Source: Asticcacaulis machinosus
GTDB lineage: Bacteria; Pseudomonadota; Alphaproteobacteria; Caulobacterales; Caulobacteraceae
NCBI RefSeq assembly: GCF_028550435.1
Contig: NZ_JAQQKV010000002.1
Coordinates: forward strand, 992,001 to 1,056,000
Reading direction: 5' to 3'
Length of the DNA: 64,000 bases
Position 1 is the first letter of the stretch. Every line of letters begins with the position of its first letter. Both the position numbers and the translations under genes were made by a program. Shown one piece after another: positions 26,079-34,043 of the stretch. A model generated the notes under the pieces. That model searched no databases, had not been told where the DNA came from, and worked only from the letters and a program-made list of their open reading frames with translations.

Positions 26079-26840
26079 CTATTGCAGGTTCACGAACAAA
26101 CCACCGTCCACCAGCAAGGACGCGCCGGTGACATAACCGGCCAGATCGGACGCGAGGAATACAGCCGGTCCCGCCATATCTTCGGGCTGACCCAAACGAC
26201 CAAGGCAGGTGCGGCTCTCCATATATTGACGCTTGGCATCGTCAGCCAGATCGTCCTTATTGATGTCGGTCAATATGGTGCCGGGCAGCAGCGCGTTGCA
26301 GCGAATGCCGTGCTTGCCCAGCGCAATGGCGGTCGATTGCATCAGCGACAGGACACCGGCCTTGGTTGGGGTGTAATGGGTCTGATATTCACCGCCGACG
26401 AGGGCCGAGATTGAAGATACGGCGATCAGGGTACCCCCATGCCCCTGTTTGACCATCTGGTTGGCGGCGGCCTGAGACATATACCAGGCGCCGTGCAGAT
26501 TGACGCGCAGGGTGCGTTCCAGCACCTCCTGCGGCATATCAAGGAAAGCGTGGAACGGGCAGATGCCCGCGTTCGACACAAAGCTGTCGATCTTGCCAAA
26601 GTGGTCTACGCCGGCCTGAATGAAGTCCTTGGCCGATTGCGGATCAGAAACATCGCCCTTAAGCGCGAAAGCTTCGCCGCCGGCAGCCTTGATTTCAGCC
26701 ACAGTGGCCGAGGCTGCAGCATCGTCACCGGCATAGTTGATGCCGATTTTGGCACCATGTTTTGCGGCACCTACGGCTATGCCGCGACCGATCCCTTTTG
26801 AAGCACCGGTGATCAGCATGACTTTGTTTTCAAGCAGCAT
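26079..26840 (-). CDS. L-rhamnose 1-dehydrogenase (SDR family)
   Basis: 253 residues. The Rossmann loop TGASKGIG is at 11-18, and the catalytic Ser near 142 goes with Y156 and K160 (YTPTK). The segments NAGICPFHAFLDMP, YTPTKAGVLSLMQS and VTGASLLVDGGLFVNLQ match, as I recall, L-rhamnose 1-dehydrogenases of Azotobacter and Sphingomonas. It oxidises L-rhamnose to L-rhamnono-lactone with NAD(P)+, the first step of the non-phosphorylating pathway. The other steps are encoded just to the right on the opposite strand. Confidence 0.85.
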   Translation of the reverse strand: MLLENKVMLITGASKGIGRGIAVGAAKHGAKIGINYAGDDAAASATVAEIKAAGGEAFALKGDVSDPQSAKDFIQAGVDHFGKIDSFVSNAGICPFHAFLDMPQEVLERTLRVNLHGAWYMSQAAANQMVKQGHGGTLIAVSSISALVGGEYQTHYTPTKAGVLSLMQSTAIALGKHGIRCNALLPGTILTDINKDDLADDAKRQYMESRTCLGRLGQPEDMAGPAVFLASDLAGYVTGASLLVDGGLFVNLQ

Positions 26841-26943
26841 TTTTTCTCTCTTCGTTGTCTCAACCGTCCCAGGCTCTGAAACGTCCTGTTGTCCCTGTTT
26901 TGTTTGGCGTCGGGGTTTGGGCCCCTAAGCTCTCACTCTTTAG

Positions 26944-27357
26944 TCAGTCATCCTGAGCCAGTCGATCGCCTATGGTCTTTGCACATAGACGCACCGCCTC
27001 ACTCAAAACCTCCATCCGTGCCGCACTGACCGGCATAGCGAACTTGCACAGTTCAAGTGTCGCCACCTGAACCCCTCCGGACATGACCGCGGCACTCAGA
27101 CCCGGCTCTAACCGTAAGGCTTGCAGGCGCGGGCCAAGGGCATAACCGCCACGTGGCACAGTCACCAGATAGTCCCGTTCCACCAGTGCCGACGCCAGCC
27201 GGTAAGTGGTTGAGCGCGTCAGTCCCAGATCATTTGACAGTGCATTCAGAGACGAGGCGCCCCGGCTCACGGCTTCGATAATGTTCAGGCCCCGGATAAG
27301 AGTCTGACTGCCCGTGATTGGTTTTGCGTCGCCCTTGTCCTCACTGCGCATTATCAT
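26944..27357 (-). CDS. Short IclR-type regulator, effector domain largely missing
   Basis: 137 residues from ATG 27357 (ATG 27351 and 27444 are alternatives; none has a good Shine-Dalgarno). The HTH domain is intact: QTLIRGLNIIEAVSRG, LNALSNDLGLTRSTTYRLASALVERDYL, GGYALGPRLQAL. Ordinary IclR proteins then have about 170 residues of effector domain. Here only about 50 follow, ending in what looks like the final helix (LSEAVRLCAKTIGDRLA). This suggests an in-frame internal deletion. It may still bind DNA as a constitutive repressor. It is divergent from rhamnonate dehydratase, a normal position for a rhamnose-pathway regulator. Confidence 0.6.
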   Translation of the reverse strand: MIMRSEDKGDAKPITGSQTLIRGLNIIEAVSRGASSLNALSNDLGLTRSTTYRLASALVERDYLVTVPRGGYALGPRLQALRLEPGLSAAVMSGGVQVATLELCKFAMPVSAARMEVLSEAVRLCAKTIGDRLAQDD

Positions 27358-27437
27358 TTTCGAGATTGACGTTTTTTGCTCTGTAATATAGTCATTCAAG
27401 TCATATATTGGAACTAAAAGATTGACAAGCGTGGAAA

Positions 27438-27453
27438 TGAGCATAATTGCTCA
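27438..27453. promoter_or_regulatory. Palindromic operator between iclR-like and rhamnonate dehydratase
   Basis: TGAGCA-TAAT-TGCTCA, 6-bp perfect arms around 4 bases, in the divergent intergenic region. A TTGACA box at 27422-27427 could be a -35 element for the rightward operon, which would place the palindrome over the -10 region. Candidate binding site for the adjacent regulator. Confidence 0.5.
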
Positions 27454-27499
27454 AATTTACGAATTTTCGATCATCCAAAGCAGGCCAAGGACTACACTC

Positions 27500-28696
27500 A
27501 TGACATTCCCGAAGATTAAGCAGGTTCGCGCCTATGTGATTAAAGGCGGCGAAGGCGGCGGGGGCGCGGATTATCACGATCAGGGCGAAGGCCACTGGAT
27601 CGACAATCACATTGCCACGTCGATGGGGCGTTATCCGGAATATCGCCAGTCACGCAAATCGTTTGGTATTAACGTGCTGGGCACTCTGGTCGTTGAGATT
27701 GAGGCCGATGACGGCACCATCGGTTTTGCCGTGACGACCGGTGGTGAGCCCGCCTGTTATATGGTCGAAAAGCACTTCGCGCGCTTCCTCGAAGGCCGCA
27801 ACCCGTTTGAGTATGAGCGCATCTGGGATCAGATGTATTTCGGCTCTCAGTACTATGGCCGTAAGGGCATTGTGGTGAACGCCATCTCCGGCGTCGATCT
27901 GGCGCTGTGGGATTTGATGGGCAAGCTGCGCGGCGAGCCGGTCTATCACATGCTGGGCGGTGCGGTGCGCGATGAGCTGCAATTCTATGCCACCGGCGCG
28001 CGTCCGGATCTGGCCAAGGAAATGGGCTTTATCGGCGGTAAGATGCCGCTGTATCATGGCCCTATCGAAGGTGATGAGGGTCTGAAGAAAAACGTCGAAC
28101 TGGTCGCGGATATGCGCTCAAAAGTCGGCGAAGATTTCTGGCTGATGTATGACTGCTGGATGGCGCTCGATGTCAACTATGCCACCCGTCTGGCCCATAA
28201 GTGTCATGAGTACGGTCTGAAGTGGATCGAAGAAGCCATCAACCCTGACGACTATTGGGGCTATGCCCAGCTCAAGAAAAACGTGCCGCAAGGTATGCTG
28301 GTCACGACCGGTGAGCACGAGTCGACCCGCTGGGGCTTCAAGATGCTGATGGACATGGGCTGCTGCGATATCATTCAGCCGGATGTGGGTTGGTGTGGCG
28401 GCGTAACCGAGCTGCTCAAGATTTCGGCTCTGGCTGACGCCAATGGCACTTTGGTCGTGCCGCATGGTTCATCCGTATACAGCTACCACTTCGTCATTAC
28501 CCGCCATAACTCACCGTTCGCTGAGTTCCTGATGATGGCCCCAAAGGCCGATCATGTAGCACCCATGTTCCACCCGCAATTGCTGGGTGAGCCGGTGCCG
28601 GAAAATGGCCGCCTGAAAGTTACGGCGCTGGATAAGCCGGGCTTTGGGGTTGAACTGAACCCCGAAGTGAAGCTTTATCGCCCTTATGAGCACTGA
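27500..28696 (+). CDS. rhmD: L-rhamnonate dehydratase
   Basis: 398 residues from ATG 27500 ([13 protein letters not shown]); the ORF extension to TTG 27422 runs through the operator. It is an enolase-superfamily protein with metal-binding acids in YDCWMALD and [12 protein letters not shown], then TTGEHEST. The segments [25 protein letters not shown] and [12 protein letters not shown] are typical of rhamnonate dehydratase. It dehydrates L-rhamnonate to 2-keto-3-deoxy-L-rhamnonate. First gene of the rightward catabolic operon. Confidence 0.9.
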   Translation: MTFPKIKQVRAYVIKGGEGGGGADYHDQGEGHWIDNHIATSMGRYPEYRQSRKSFGINVLGTLVVEIEADDGTIGFAVTTGGEPACYMVEKHFARFLEGRNPFEYERIWDQMYFGSQYYGRKGIVVNAISGVDLALWDLMGKLRGEPVYHMLGGAVRDELQFYATGARPDLAKEMGFIGGKMPLYHGPIEGDEGLKKNVELVADMRSKVGEDFWLMYDCWMALDVNYATRLAHKCHEYGLKWIEEAINPDDYWGYAQLKKNVPQGMLVTTGEHESTRWGFKMLMDMGCCDIIQPDVGWCGGVTELLKISALADANGTLVVPHGSSVYSYHFVITRHNSPFAEFLMMAPKADHVAPMFHPQLLGEPVPENGRLKVTALDKPGFGVELNPEVKLYRPYEH

Positions 28697-28703
28697 CTGC
28701 CTC

Positions 28704-28731
28704 ACCCCAAAATGCTTTAGCGTTTTGGGGT
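28704..28731. repeat. Strong hairpin between rhmD and the diketo-acid hydrolase
   Basis: A 12-bp stem (one wobble) ACCCCAAAATGC/GCGTTTTGGGGT with a TTTA loop, just after the rhmD stop. T-rich but interrupted sequence follows. It could stabilise the upstream message or attenuate transcription. Confidence 0.65.
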
Positions 28732-28756
28732 GGATTATTATTTTAAGGATAACTCT

Positions 28757-29629
28757 ATGAAACTCGTCCGTTTTGGCCCCAAGGGCCAGGAAAAGCCCGG
28801 TGTCGTTGATGCCGACGGAAACTTACGCGATCTGTCGTCGGTTGTGGCCGACATCACCGCCGAAGAGGTGCGCCTGTCGAAACTGGCCGGCCTGAAAGCC
28901 GCTGATGTCGCCGCCCTGCCGGTGGTTGAAGGTGATGTGCGCTACGGCGTGCCGGTCAAGAATATCGGTAAGATCATCGCCGTCGGCCTGAACTATGCTG
29001 ACCATGCCGCGGAATCCAATCTGCCGGTGCCACCGGAGCCGATCTTCTTCACCAAGGCGATCACCTCGCTGTGCGGTGCCAACGATGACGTCATGAAGCC
29101 GCGCGATGCGACCAAGATGGACTGGGAAGTCGAACTGGGCATCATCATCGGTAAGACCTGCCGCTATGTCGAAGAATCCGAAGCCCTGAATCACGTCGCC
29201 GGTTATGTGCTGGTCAACGATGTCTCCGAGCGCGCCTTCCAGAAAGAACGCGGCACCCAGTGGGTTAAAGGTAAGGGCTGTGATACGTTTTGTCCGACCG
29301 GCCCGTGGCTGGTGACCGCTGATGAAGTCGGCAACCCGCAGGAACTGGATATGTTCCTCGACGTCAACGGCGTGCGTATGCAAACCGGCAATACCCGCAC
29401 CATGATCTTCCCGGTCGCGGAAGCCATTGCCTATATCTCGCGCTTTATCACCCTGCAACCGGGCGATCTGGTCATCACCGGCACCCCTCCGGGCGTGGGC
29501 GAAGGCAAGAAGCCTGATCCGATCTACCTCAATGTCGGCGACAAGATGCACCTTGGTGTCTCAAAGCTGGGTGAGCAGCGCCAGACAGTTGTGGCGTTCA
29601 GCTTAGAAGGTCAGGAGATCATCGGTTAA
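28757..29629 (+). CDS. 2,4-diketo-3-deoxy-L-rhamnonate hydrolase (FAH family)
   Basis: 290 residues from ATG 28757 with AAGGAT upstream. Fumarylacetoacetate hydrolase fold: IIAVGLNYADHAAE, the metal acids in MDWEVELGIIIGK, YVLVNDVSERAFQ, GTPPGVGEGKKP. In the Sphingomonas rhamnose pathway the homologous enzyme cleaves 2,4-diketo-3-deoxy-L-rhamnonate to pyruvate and L-lactate. The neighbours (rhmD, SDR, lldD) support that role. FAH enzymes have varied substrates, so the assignment rests on context. Confidence 0.82.
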   Translation: MKLVRFGPKGQEKPGVVDADGNLRDLSSVVADITAEEVRLSKLAGLKAADVAALPVVEGDVRYGVPVKNIGKIIAVGLNYADHAAESNLPVPPEPIFFTKAITSLCGANDDVMKPRDATKMDWEVELGIIIGKTCRYVEESEALNHVAGYVLVNDVSERAFQKERGTQWVKGKGCDTFCPTGPWLVTADEVGNPQELDMFLDVNGVRMQTGNTRTMIFPVAEAIAYISRFITLQPGDLVITGTPPGVGEGKKPDPIYLNVGDKMHLGVSKLGEQRQTVVAFSLEGQEIIG

Positions 29630-30375
29630 TGGCATACGCTAATCGTTACGACGGCCGTTGCGCGGTTATCACCGGAGCTGCCGGTGGTCTGGGTAAGGCC
29701 GCCGCTATCCGCATCATCGCCGAAGGCGGCAAGGTCGTCCTGTGGGATCTGAACGCTGAAATGCTGGAAGCCACGGCAACTGAAATCGGCGCGGCCGGTT
29801 TTGTGGCGCTGGATGTCTCAAAGCTTGAGGAAGTCTCGGCCGCGGCGAAAAAGTCAGCGGAAATCCTGGGCAAGATCGATATCCTGATCGCGTCGGCGGG
29901 CATCACGGGTGCTACGGTGCCGGTATGGGAATTCCCGGTCGATAGCTGGCTCAAGGTCATGGATATCAACCTCAATGGCCTGTTCTACTGCAACCGTGAG
30001 ATCATCCCCTACATGCTGCAAAACGGCTATGGCCGGATCGTCAATGTGGCGTCGGTCGCGGGCAAGGAAGGCAATCCGAACGCTTCGGCCTATTCGGCTT
30101 CTAAGGCAGGCGTGATTGGCTTTACCAAGTCGTTGGGTAAGGAACTGGCGGGCAAGGGCGTGATCGTTAATGCCCTGACGCCAGCCACGTTTGAATCACC
30201 GATCCTGGCGCAATTGCCGCAGTCTCAGGTCGATTATATGCGCTCAAAGATCCCGATGGGGCGTCTGGGCATTGTCGATGAATCGGCAGCGATGGTGACG
30301 TTCATGGCGTCCGAAGAGTGCTCTTTCACCACGGCGTCGGTATTCGATACGTCGGGAGGTAGAACGACCTACTAG
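29629..30375 (+). CDS. 2-keto-3-deoxy-L-rhamnonate dehydrogenase (SDR family)
   Basis: 248 residues, starting by a one-base overlap (TAATG) with the upstream hydrolase. The Rossmann loop is TGAAGGLG (15-22), with catalytic S142, Y155 and K159 (YSASK). It is placed between the FAH hydrolase and the lactonase, so the likely reaction is NAD+-dependent oxidation of 2-keto-3-deoxy-L-rhamnonate to the 2,4-diketo acid. Family alone does not prove the substrate. Confidence 0.8.
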   Translation: MAYANRYDGRCAVITGAAGGLGKAAAIRIIAEGGKVVLWDLNAEMLEATATEIGAAGFVALDVSKLEEVSAAAKKSAEILGKIDILIASAGITGATVPVWEFPVDSWLKVMDINLNGLFYCNREIIPYMLQNGYGRIVNVASVAGKEGNPNASAYSASKAGVIGFTKSLGKELAGKGVIVNALTPATFESPILAQLPQSQVDYMRSKIPMGRLGIVDESAAMVTFMASEECSFTTASVFDTSGGRTTY

Positions 30376-30445
30376 GTCGTTCCTCTCCCTCCGTTTCTTG
30401 GTTGCCCTACCGCTTCGCTGTTTGAGGGCATGGGCAGCAGCATTA

Positions 30446-30612
30446 TTAATCCTCCTCCCTTGCGCAAGCGGGGGAGGTGGCATCTAAAAGCCCGTTAGGG
30501 CGCATAGATGACGGAGGGGGCATTCTGGCTTCGGTTGCCCCCTCCGTCGCGGTTTTCGCCCTTGGCGAGTCCCGCGCCACCTCCCCCGTACGCTTGGCTA
30601 CAGGGGAGGAGA
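30446..30612. repeat. Mosaic of GC-rich palindromes upstream of lactonase
   Basis: Contains CCTCCTCCC...GCGGGGGAGG, then a perfect 12-bp stem ACGGAGGGGGCA/TGCCCCCTCCGT (30511-30547), then CCTCCCC...GGGGAGG (30580-30609). The last right arm doubles as the Shine-Dalgarno (GGGGAGGAG) of the lactonase gene. Similar elements occur at 24.1, 32.7, 35.7 and 63.1 kb. Confidence 0.7.
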
Positions 30613-30620
30613 TAAGAAAA

Positions 30621-31538
30621 ATGGGGACGCGCATGAAACTGCCATTCGTAGATGCTCATATCCATCTCTGGGATTTGGAAAAGCTGCGTTACGACTGGCT
30701 GTCGGCGCCGTTTGACGATACCGGCGTCAATGGCTCGACCGAAGCGATCGCCAAAACCTATCTTCCGTCTCACTACCGTGCCGATGCCACCGGTTTTGAT
30801 GTGCGAGGCACAGTTCATGTCGATGCTGGCGCGCGTGCCGATCAGGCGTTGAACGAGACCGAATGGTTGCAGGGTTTGTCTGATTCTGAGGGCCTGCCGA
30901 CCGCGCTGGTCGCGTTTGCGGGTTTGAATGACCCCAATGTTGACGCCTTGTTGGAGGCCCACGCTCAGCACAAAGCCGTGCGCGGTATCCGCCATATCCT
31001 CAACTGGCATCCGGACAGTTATTTCAGCTACACCCCCGCTAATCTGCTCGATGATCCGCAGTGGCAGGCCGGTTATGCCCAATTGGCAAAGCATGATCTG
31101 TCATTTGATCTGCAAATCTATTCCAACCAGATGGCGCAGGCCGCAGAGCTTGCGGCGAAACACCCGAATATTCCGGTCATGCTCAACCACGCCGGCATGC
31201 CGGTGAAGGATGGTGCTGACCACATGGCGCGCTGGGAAGCGGGCATGAAGGCATTGGCGGCGCAGCCCCACGTCTGGGCCAAGATTTCCGGCATGGGCTT
31301 TGTCGAGCGTAACTGGACGACGGCGTCCATTCGCCCGCTGGTGCTTAAAGCCATTGAGATATTCGGCACGGATCGCGTCATGTTCGCCTCCGATGTGCCG
31401 ACCGATAAACTGTTTTCTGACTACGCCACGATCATCAATGCCTTTGATGAGATTACCAAAGAATTTTCCGACGATGAGCGCCGCGACATGTTTGGCCGTA
31501 ACGCCAATCGCGCTTACCGTCTGAATCTGGATATTTAA
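30621..31538 (+). CDS. L-rhamnono-lactonase candidate (amidohydrolase, COG3618)
   Basis: 305 residues from ATG 30621, nine bases after GGGGAGGAG; the longer ORF reads back through the repeat. TIM-barrel amidohydrolase: DAHIHLWDL (H13, H15), a conserved barrel His in MLNHAGMP, and a C-terminal metal Asp in MFASDVPTDKLF. COG3618 includes fucono- and rhamnono-lactonases. In this operon it should open L-rhamnono-lactone to L-rhamnonate, closing the only gap between dehydrogenase and dehydratase. Confidence 0.82.
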   Translation: MGTRMKLPFVDAHIHLWDLEKLRYDWLSAPFDDTGVNGSTEAIAKTYLPSHYRADATGFDVRGTVHVDAGARADQALNETEWLQGLSDSEGLPTALVAFAGLNDPNVDALLEAHAQHKAVRGIRHILNWHPDSYFSYTPANLLDDPQWQAGYAQLAKHDLSFDLQIYSNQMAQAAELAAKHPNIPVMLNHAGMPVKDGADHMARWEAGMKALAAQPHVWAKISGMGFVERNWTTASIRPLVLKAIEIFGTDRVMFASDVPTDKLFSDYATIINAFDEITKEFSDDERRDMFGRNANRAYRLNLDI

Positions 31539-31606
31539 GAGCCCACACAAAGCGGGCCAAATGACCACCGGGAGTTAACGCAAATGTTTTTAAGGGAGAC
31601 TTTTCG

Positions 31607-32683
31607 GTGCCAAATCCGATTTTAGGCGTGCTTTTTCACTGGATCGGCGGCTTTGCCTCGGCCAGTTTTTATGTTCCGTACCGGCGCGTGCGCGGCTGGT
31701 CGTGGGAAATCTATTGGCTGATCGGCGGCCTGTTTAGCTGGGTGTTCGCCCCGTGGATATTCGCGTCGTTACAAACCAAGGACCTTTTGGGCGTGCTGTC
31801 GGCGGCACCGGCGGATGTCTGGGGCCTGTGCGTGATGTTTGGCCTGTTGTGGGGGCTTGGTGGCTTAACCTACGGCCTGACTATGCGCTATCTAGGTCTG
31901 GGTCTGGGGACGGCGATTGCCCTGTCGCTATGTGCGTTTTTCGGCACCCTGATGCCGCCGATTGTCGATGGCAGCTTCTTCACTGAAATCCTGCCTACTA
32001 CCCACGGCCAGATCGTGCTGTTTGGCCTGTTCCTGTGTCTGGCCGGTATCTGCGTCATCGGCATGGGCGGGGCCAGCAAGAACAACGACCTGCCCGAAGA
32101 CAAGCGCCGTGAGGTGCTGAAAGAATTCGACCTGAAAAAAGGTATCTGGGTTGCCGTATTCTGTGGCCTGATGTCGTCATGCTTTGCCTATGGGCTGGCC
32201 TCAGGGGCACCGGTTCAGAAACTGTCGGCGGCGGCGGGGACTGATCCTCTGTTTGTCGGTCTGCCGGTGCTGTGCATGGTGCTGCTGGGCGGGGCGCTGA
32301 CCAATATCCTCTGGTGCGGCTATCTGATCCTTAAGAATAAAACCGGTGCAGAAGTCACCCGCACTCACGCCCGTCAGGACGGCTCGCGCCCGTCGATCGG
32401 TATGAACTACATATTGTGTGCGCTGGCCGGTGTGACCTGGTATTTCCAGTTCTTCTTCTACACCATGGGCGAAAGCCAGATGGGCGAATATGGCTTCTCA
32501 AGCTGGACCTTGCACATGGCCTCGATCATCATCTTCTCATCCCTGTGGGGCTTTGCCCTTAAGGAATGGAAGGGTTCAAGCCGTAAGACCCTGACCTATG
32601 TGTTTGCGGGCCTGCTGTTGCTGATCGCCTCGACCGTCGTTATCGGTTATGGCAACTATATCGGCGGGGCGGGCGGCCACTAA
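31607..32683 (+). CDS. rhaT: L-rhamnose-proton symporter family transporter
   Basis: 358 residues, GTG start with AAGGGAGA seven bases upstream. About ten hydrophobic helices. The N-terminus (LGVLFHWIGGFASASFYVPYRRVRGWSWEIYW) and the ending helices match the RhaT family. It imports L-rhamnose across the inner membrane with protons. Placed between the lactonase and lldD in the rhamnose operon. Confidence 0.92.
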   Translation: MPNPILGVLFHWIGGFASASFYVPYRRVRGWSWEIYWLIGGLFSWVFAPWIFASLQTKDLLGVLSAAPADVWGLCVMFGLLWGLGGLTYGLTMRYLGLGLGTAIALSLCAFFGTLMPPIVDGSFFTEILPTTHGQIVLFGLFLCLAGICVIGMGGASKNNDLPEDKRREVLKEFDLKKGIWVAVFCGLMSSCFAYGLASGAPVQKLSAAAGTDPLFVGLPVLCMVLLGGALTNILWCGYLILKNKTGAEVTRTHARQDGSRPSIGMNYILCALAGVTWYFQFFFYTMGESQMGEYGFSSWTLHMASIIIFSSLWGFALKEWKGSSRKTLTYVFAGLLLLIASTVVIGYGNYIGGAGGH

Positions 32684-32688
32684 TCTGA

Positions 32689-32750
32689 CTGACGCAAGTT
32701 CTGGCGTCAGCTTCAACTCTCTGTTTTGCCCTCACCCGAAAAGGTGAGGG
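32689..32750 (+). terminator. Tandem hairpins after rhaT
   Basis: CTGACGC/GCGTCAG (32689-32710), then CCCTCACC/GGTGAGGG (32729-32750), the second followed within a few bases by a short T run. Probably ends or processes the rhaT transcript before lldD. The second stem belongs to the GC-rich palindrome family. Confidence 0.5.
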
Positions 32751-32765
32751 TAAGGTATTTTTAAC

Positions 32766-32809
32766 GCGCATCTTTTCCCAAAAACCGCTTCACACTTTTT
32801 GGGATGCGC
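32766..32809. repeat. 44-bp palindromic repeat, copy A
   Basis: Imperfect inverted repeat with arms GCGCATC/GATGCGC and inner CCCAAAAA/TTTTTGGG. It resembles a palindrome family common between alphaproteobacterial genes. A second copy, same length with a few substitutions, lies inside the GH43-like/GH35 gene at 37428-37471. Confidence 0.8.
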
Positions 32810-32831
32810 TCTGCCTGTTTGGAATAGATCT

Positions 32832-33968
32832 ATGATTATCTCTGCCTCGACCGATTATCGTGAAGCCGCCCGGCGCAAGCTGCCTGCGTTTCTGTTCCAC
32901 TATATCGACGGCGGGGCCTATGCCGAACATACCCTGAAACGCAATGTCTCGGATCTGTCCGACATTGCCCTGCGTCAGCGGGTGTTGCGCGATATGTCGG
33001 CGCTGGATCTGACGACCAGGCTGTTTGATGAAACTCTGTCGATGCCGGTTGTTCTGGCACCGGTGGGTTTGACCGGAATGTATGCCCGCCGTGGCGAGGT
33101 TCAGGCCGCCAGAGCTGCGGCAAAAAAAGGTATTCCCTTTACGATGTCGACGGTTTCGGTCTGCCCGATCGAAGAGGTCGCCCCCAAGATTGACCGGCCA
33201 ATGTGGTTTCAGCTTTATGTGCTGAAAGATCGAGGCTTTATGAAAAACGCACTGGAGCGTGCTCAGGCCGCCGGTGTGAAAACTCTGGTCTTTACGGTCG
33301 ATATGCCGACCCCAGGTGCGCGTTATCGTGACGCCCATTCGGGGATGAGCGGCCCTAATGCTGAAATCCGTCGTATGGTGCAGGCTGTGCTTCATCCGTC
33401 ATGGGCATACGATGTCGGGCTTATGGGGACACCCCATGATCTGGGCAATATCTCGGCCTATATGGGTAAGCCGACGGGGCTGGCTGACTATATCGGCTGG
33501 CTGGCCAACAACTTTGATCAGAGCATTTCATGGAAAGATCTGGAGTGGATCAGAGATTTCTGGAAAGGCCCGATGATCATCAAGGGCATCCTCGACCCCG
33601 AAGATGCCAGAGACGCCGTCAAATTCGGCGCGGACGGCATTGTGGTATCGAACCACGGCGGGCGTCAGCTTGATGGCGTGCTGTCGTCGGCGCGCGCGCT
33701 TCCGGCCATAGCGGACGCGGTTAAGGGCGACCTGACCATACTGGCGGACTCTGGCATTCGCACCGGTCTTGATGTCGTGCGCATGATCGCTCTGGGGGCT
33801 GATAGTGTGTTGCTGGGGCGGGCGTTTATCTACGCTCTGGCTGCGAAAGGTGAGGCAGGGGTGTCGAACCTGCTTGATCTGTTCGAGAAAGAAATGCGGG
33901 TCGCGATGGTGCTGACGGGGGCCAAGACGATTGCCGACATCACGCCGGAGATGTTGGTCAGGGCTTAA
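32832..33968 (+). CDS. lldD: L-lactate dehydrogenase (FMN, membrane-linked)
   Basis: 378 residues from ATG 32832 ([18 protein letters not shown]), matching E. coli LldD over its whole length. FMN/active-site segments include [16 protein letters not shown] and [11 protein letters not shown] (catalytic His). It oxidises L-lactate to pyruvate and feeds electrons to quinone. Its place after the rhamnose genes fits consumption of the L-lactate released by the diketo-acid hydrolase. It ends 16-ish bases before the AAAA arm of a strong bidirectional terminator. Confidence 0.95.
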   Translation: MIISASTDYREAARRKLPAFLFHYIDGGAYAEHTLKRNVSDLSDIALRQRVLRDMSALDLTTRLFDETLSMPVVLAPVGLTGMYARRGEVQAARAAAKKGIPFTMSTVSVCPIEEVAPKIDRPMWFQLYVLKDRGFMKNALERAQAAGVKTLVFTVDMPTPGARYRDAHSGMSGPNAEIRRMVQAVLHPSWAYDVGLMGTPHDLGNISAYMGKPTGLADYIGWLANNFDQSISWKDLEWIRDFWKGPMIIKGILDPEDARDAVKFGADGIVVSNHGGRQLDGVLSSARALPAIADAVKGDLTILADSGIRTGLDVVRMIALGADSVLLGRAFIYALAAKGEAGVSNLLDLFEKEMRVAMVLTGAKTIADITPEMLVRA

Positions 33969-34002
33969 AAGCCACCGCCCGGCGAGGCCACAAAACGCAC
34001 AA

Positions 34003-34031
34003 TAAAAAAGGGCCGGTTTCCCGGCCCTTTT
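34003..34031. terminator. Bidirectional terminator lldD / GPH symporter
   Basis: GGGCCGG-TTTC-CCGGCCC (34010-34027), preceded by a run of A and followed by TTTT. It serves both converging genes. Confidence 0.88.
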
Positions 34032-34043
34032 CGTGTCTGTCAT

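Noticed and set aside
27422-27499. N-terminal extension of rhamnonate dehydratase from TTG 27422
   Set aside because: It would be read through the palindromic operator and is not part of the family; ATG 27500 fits the conserved start.
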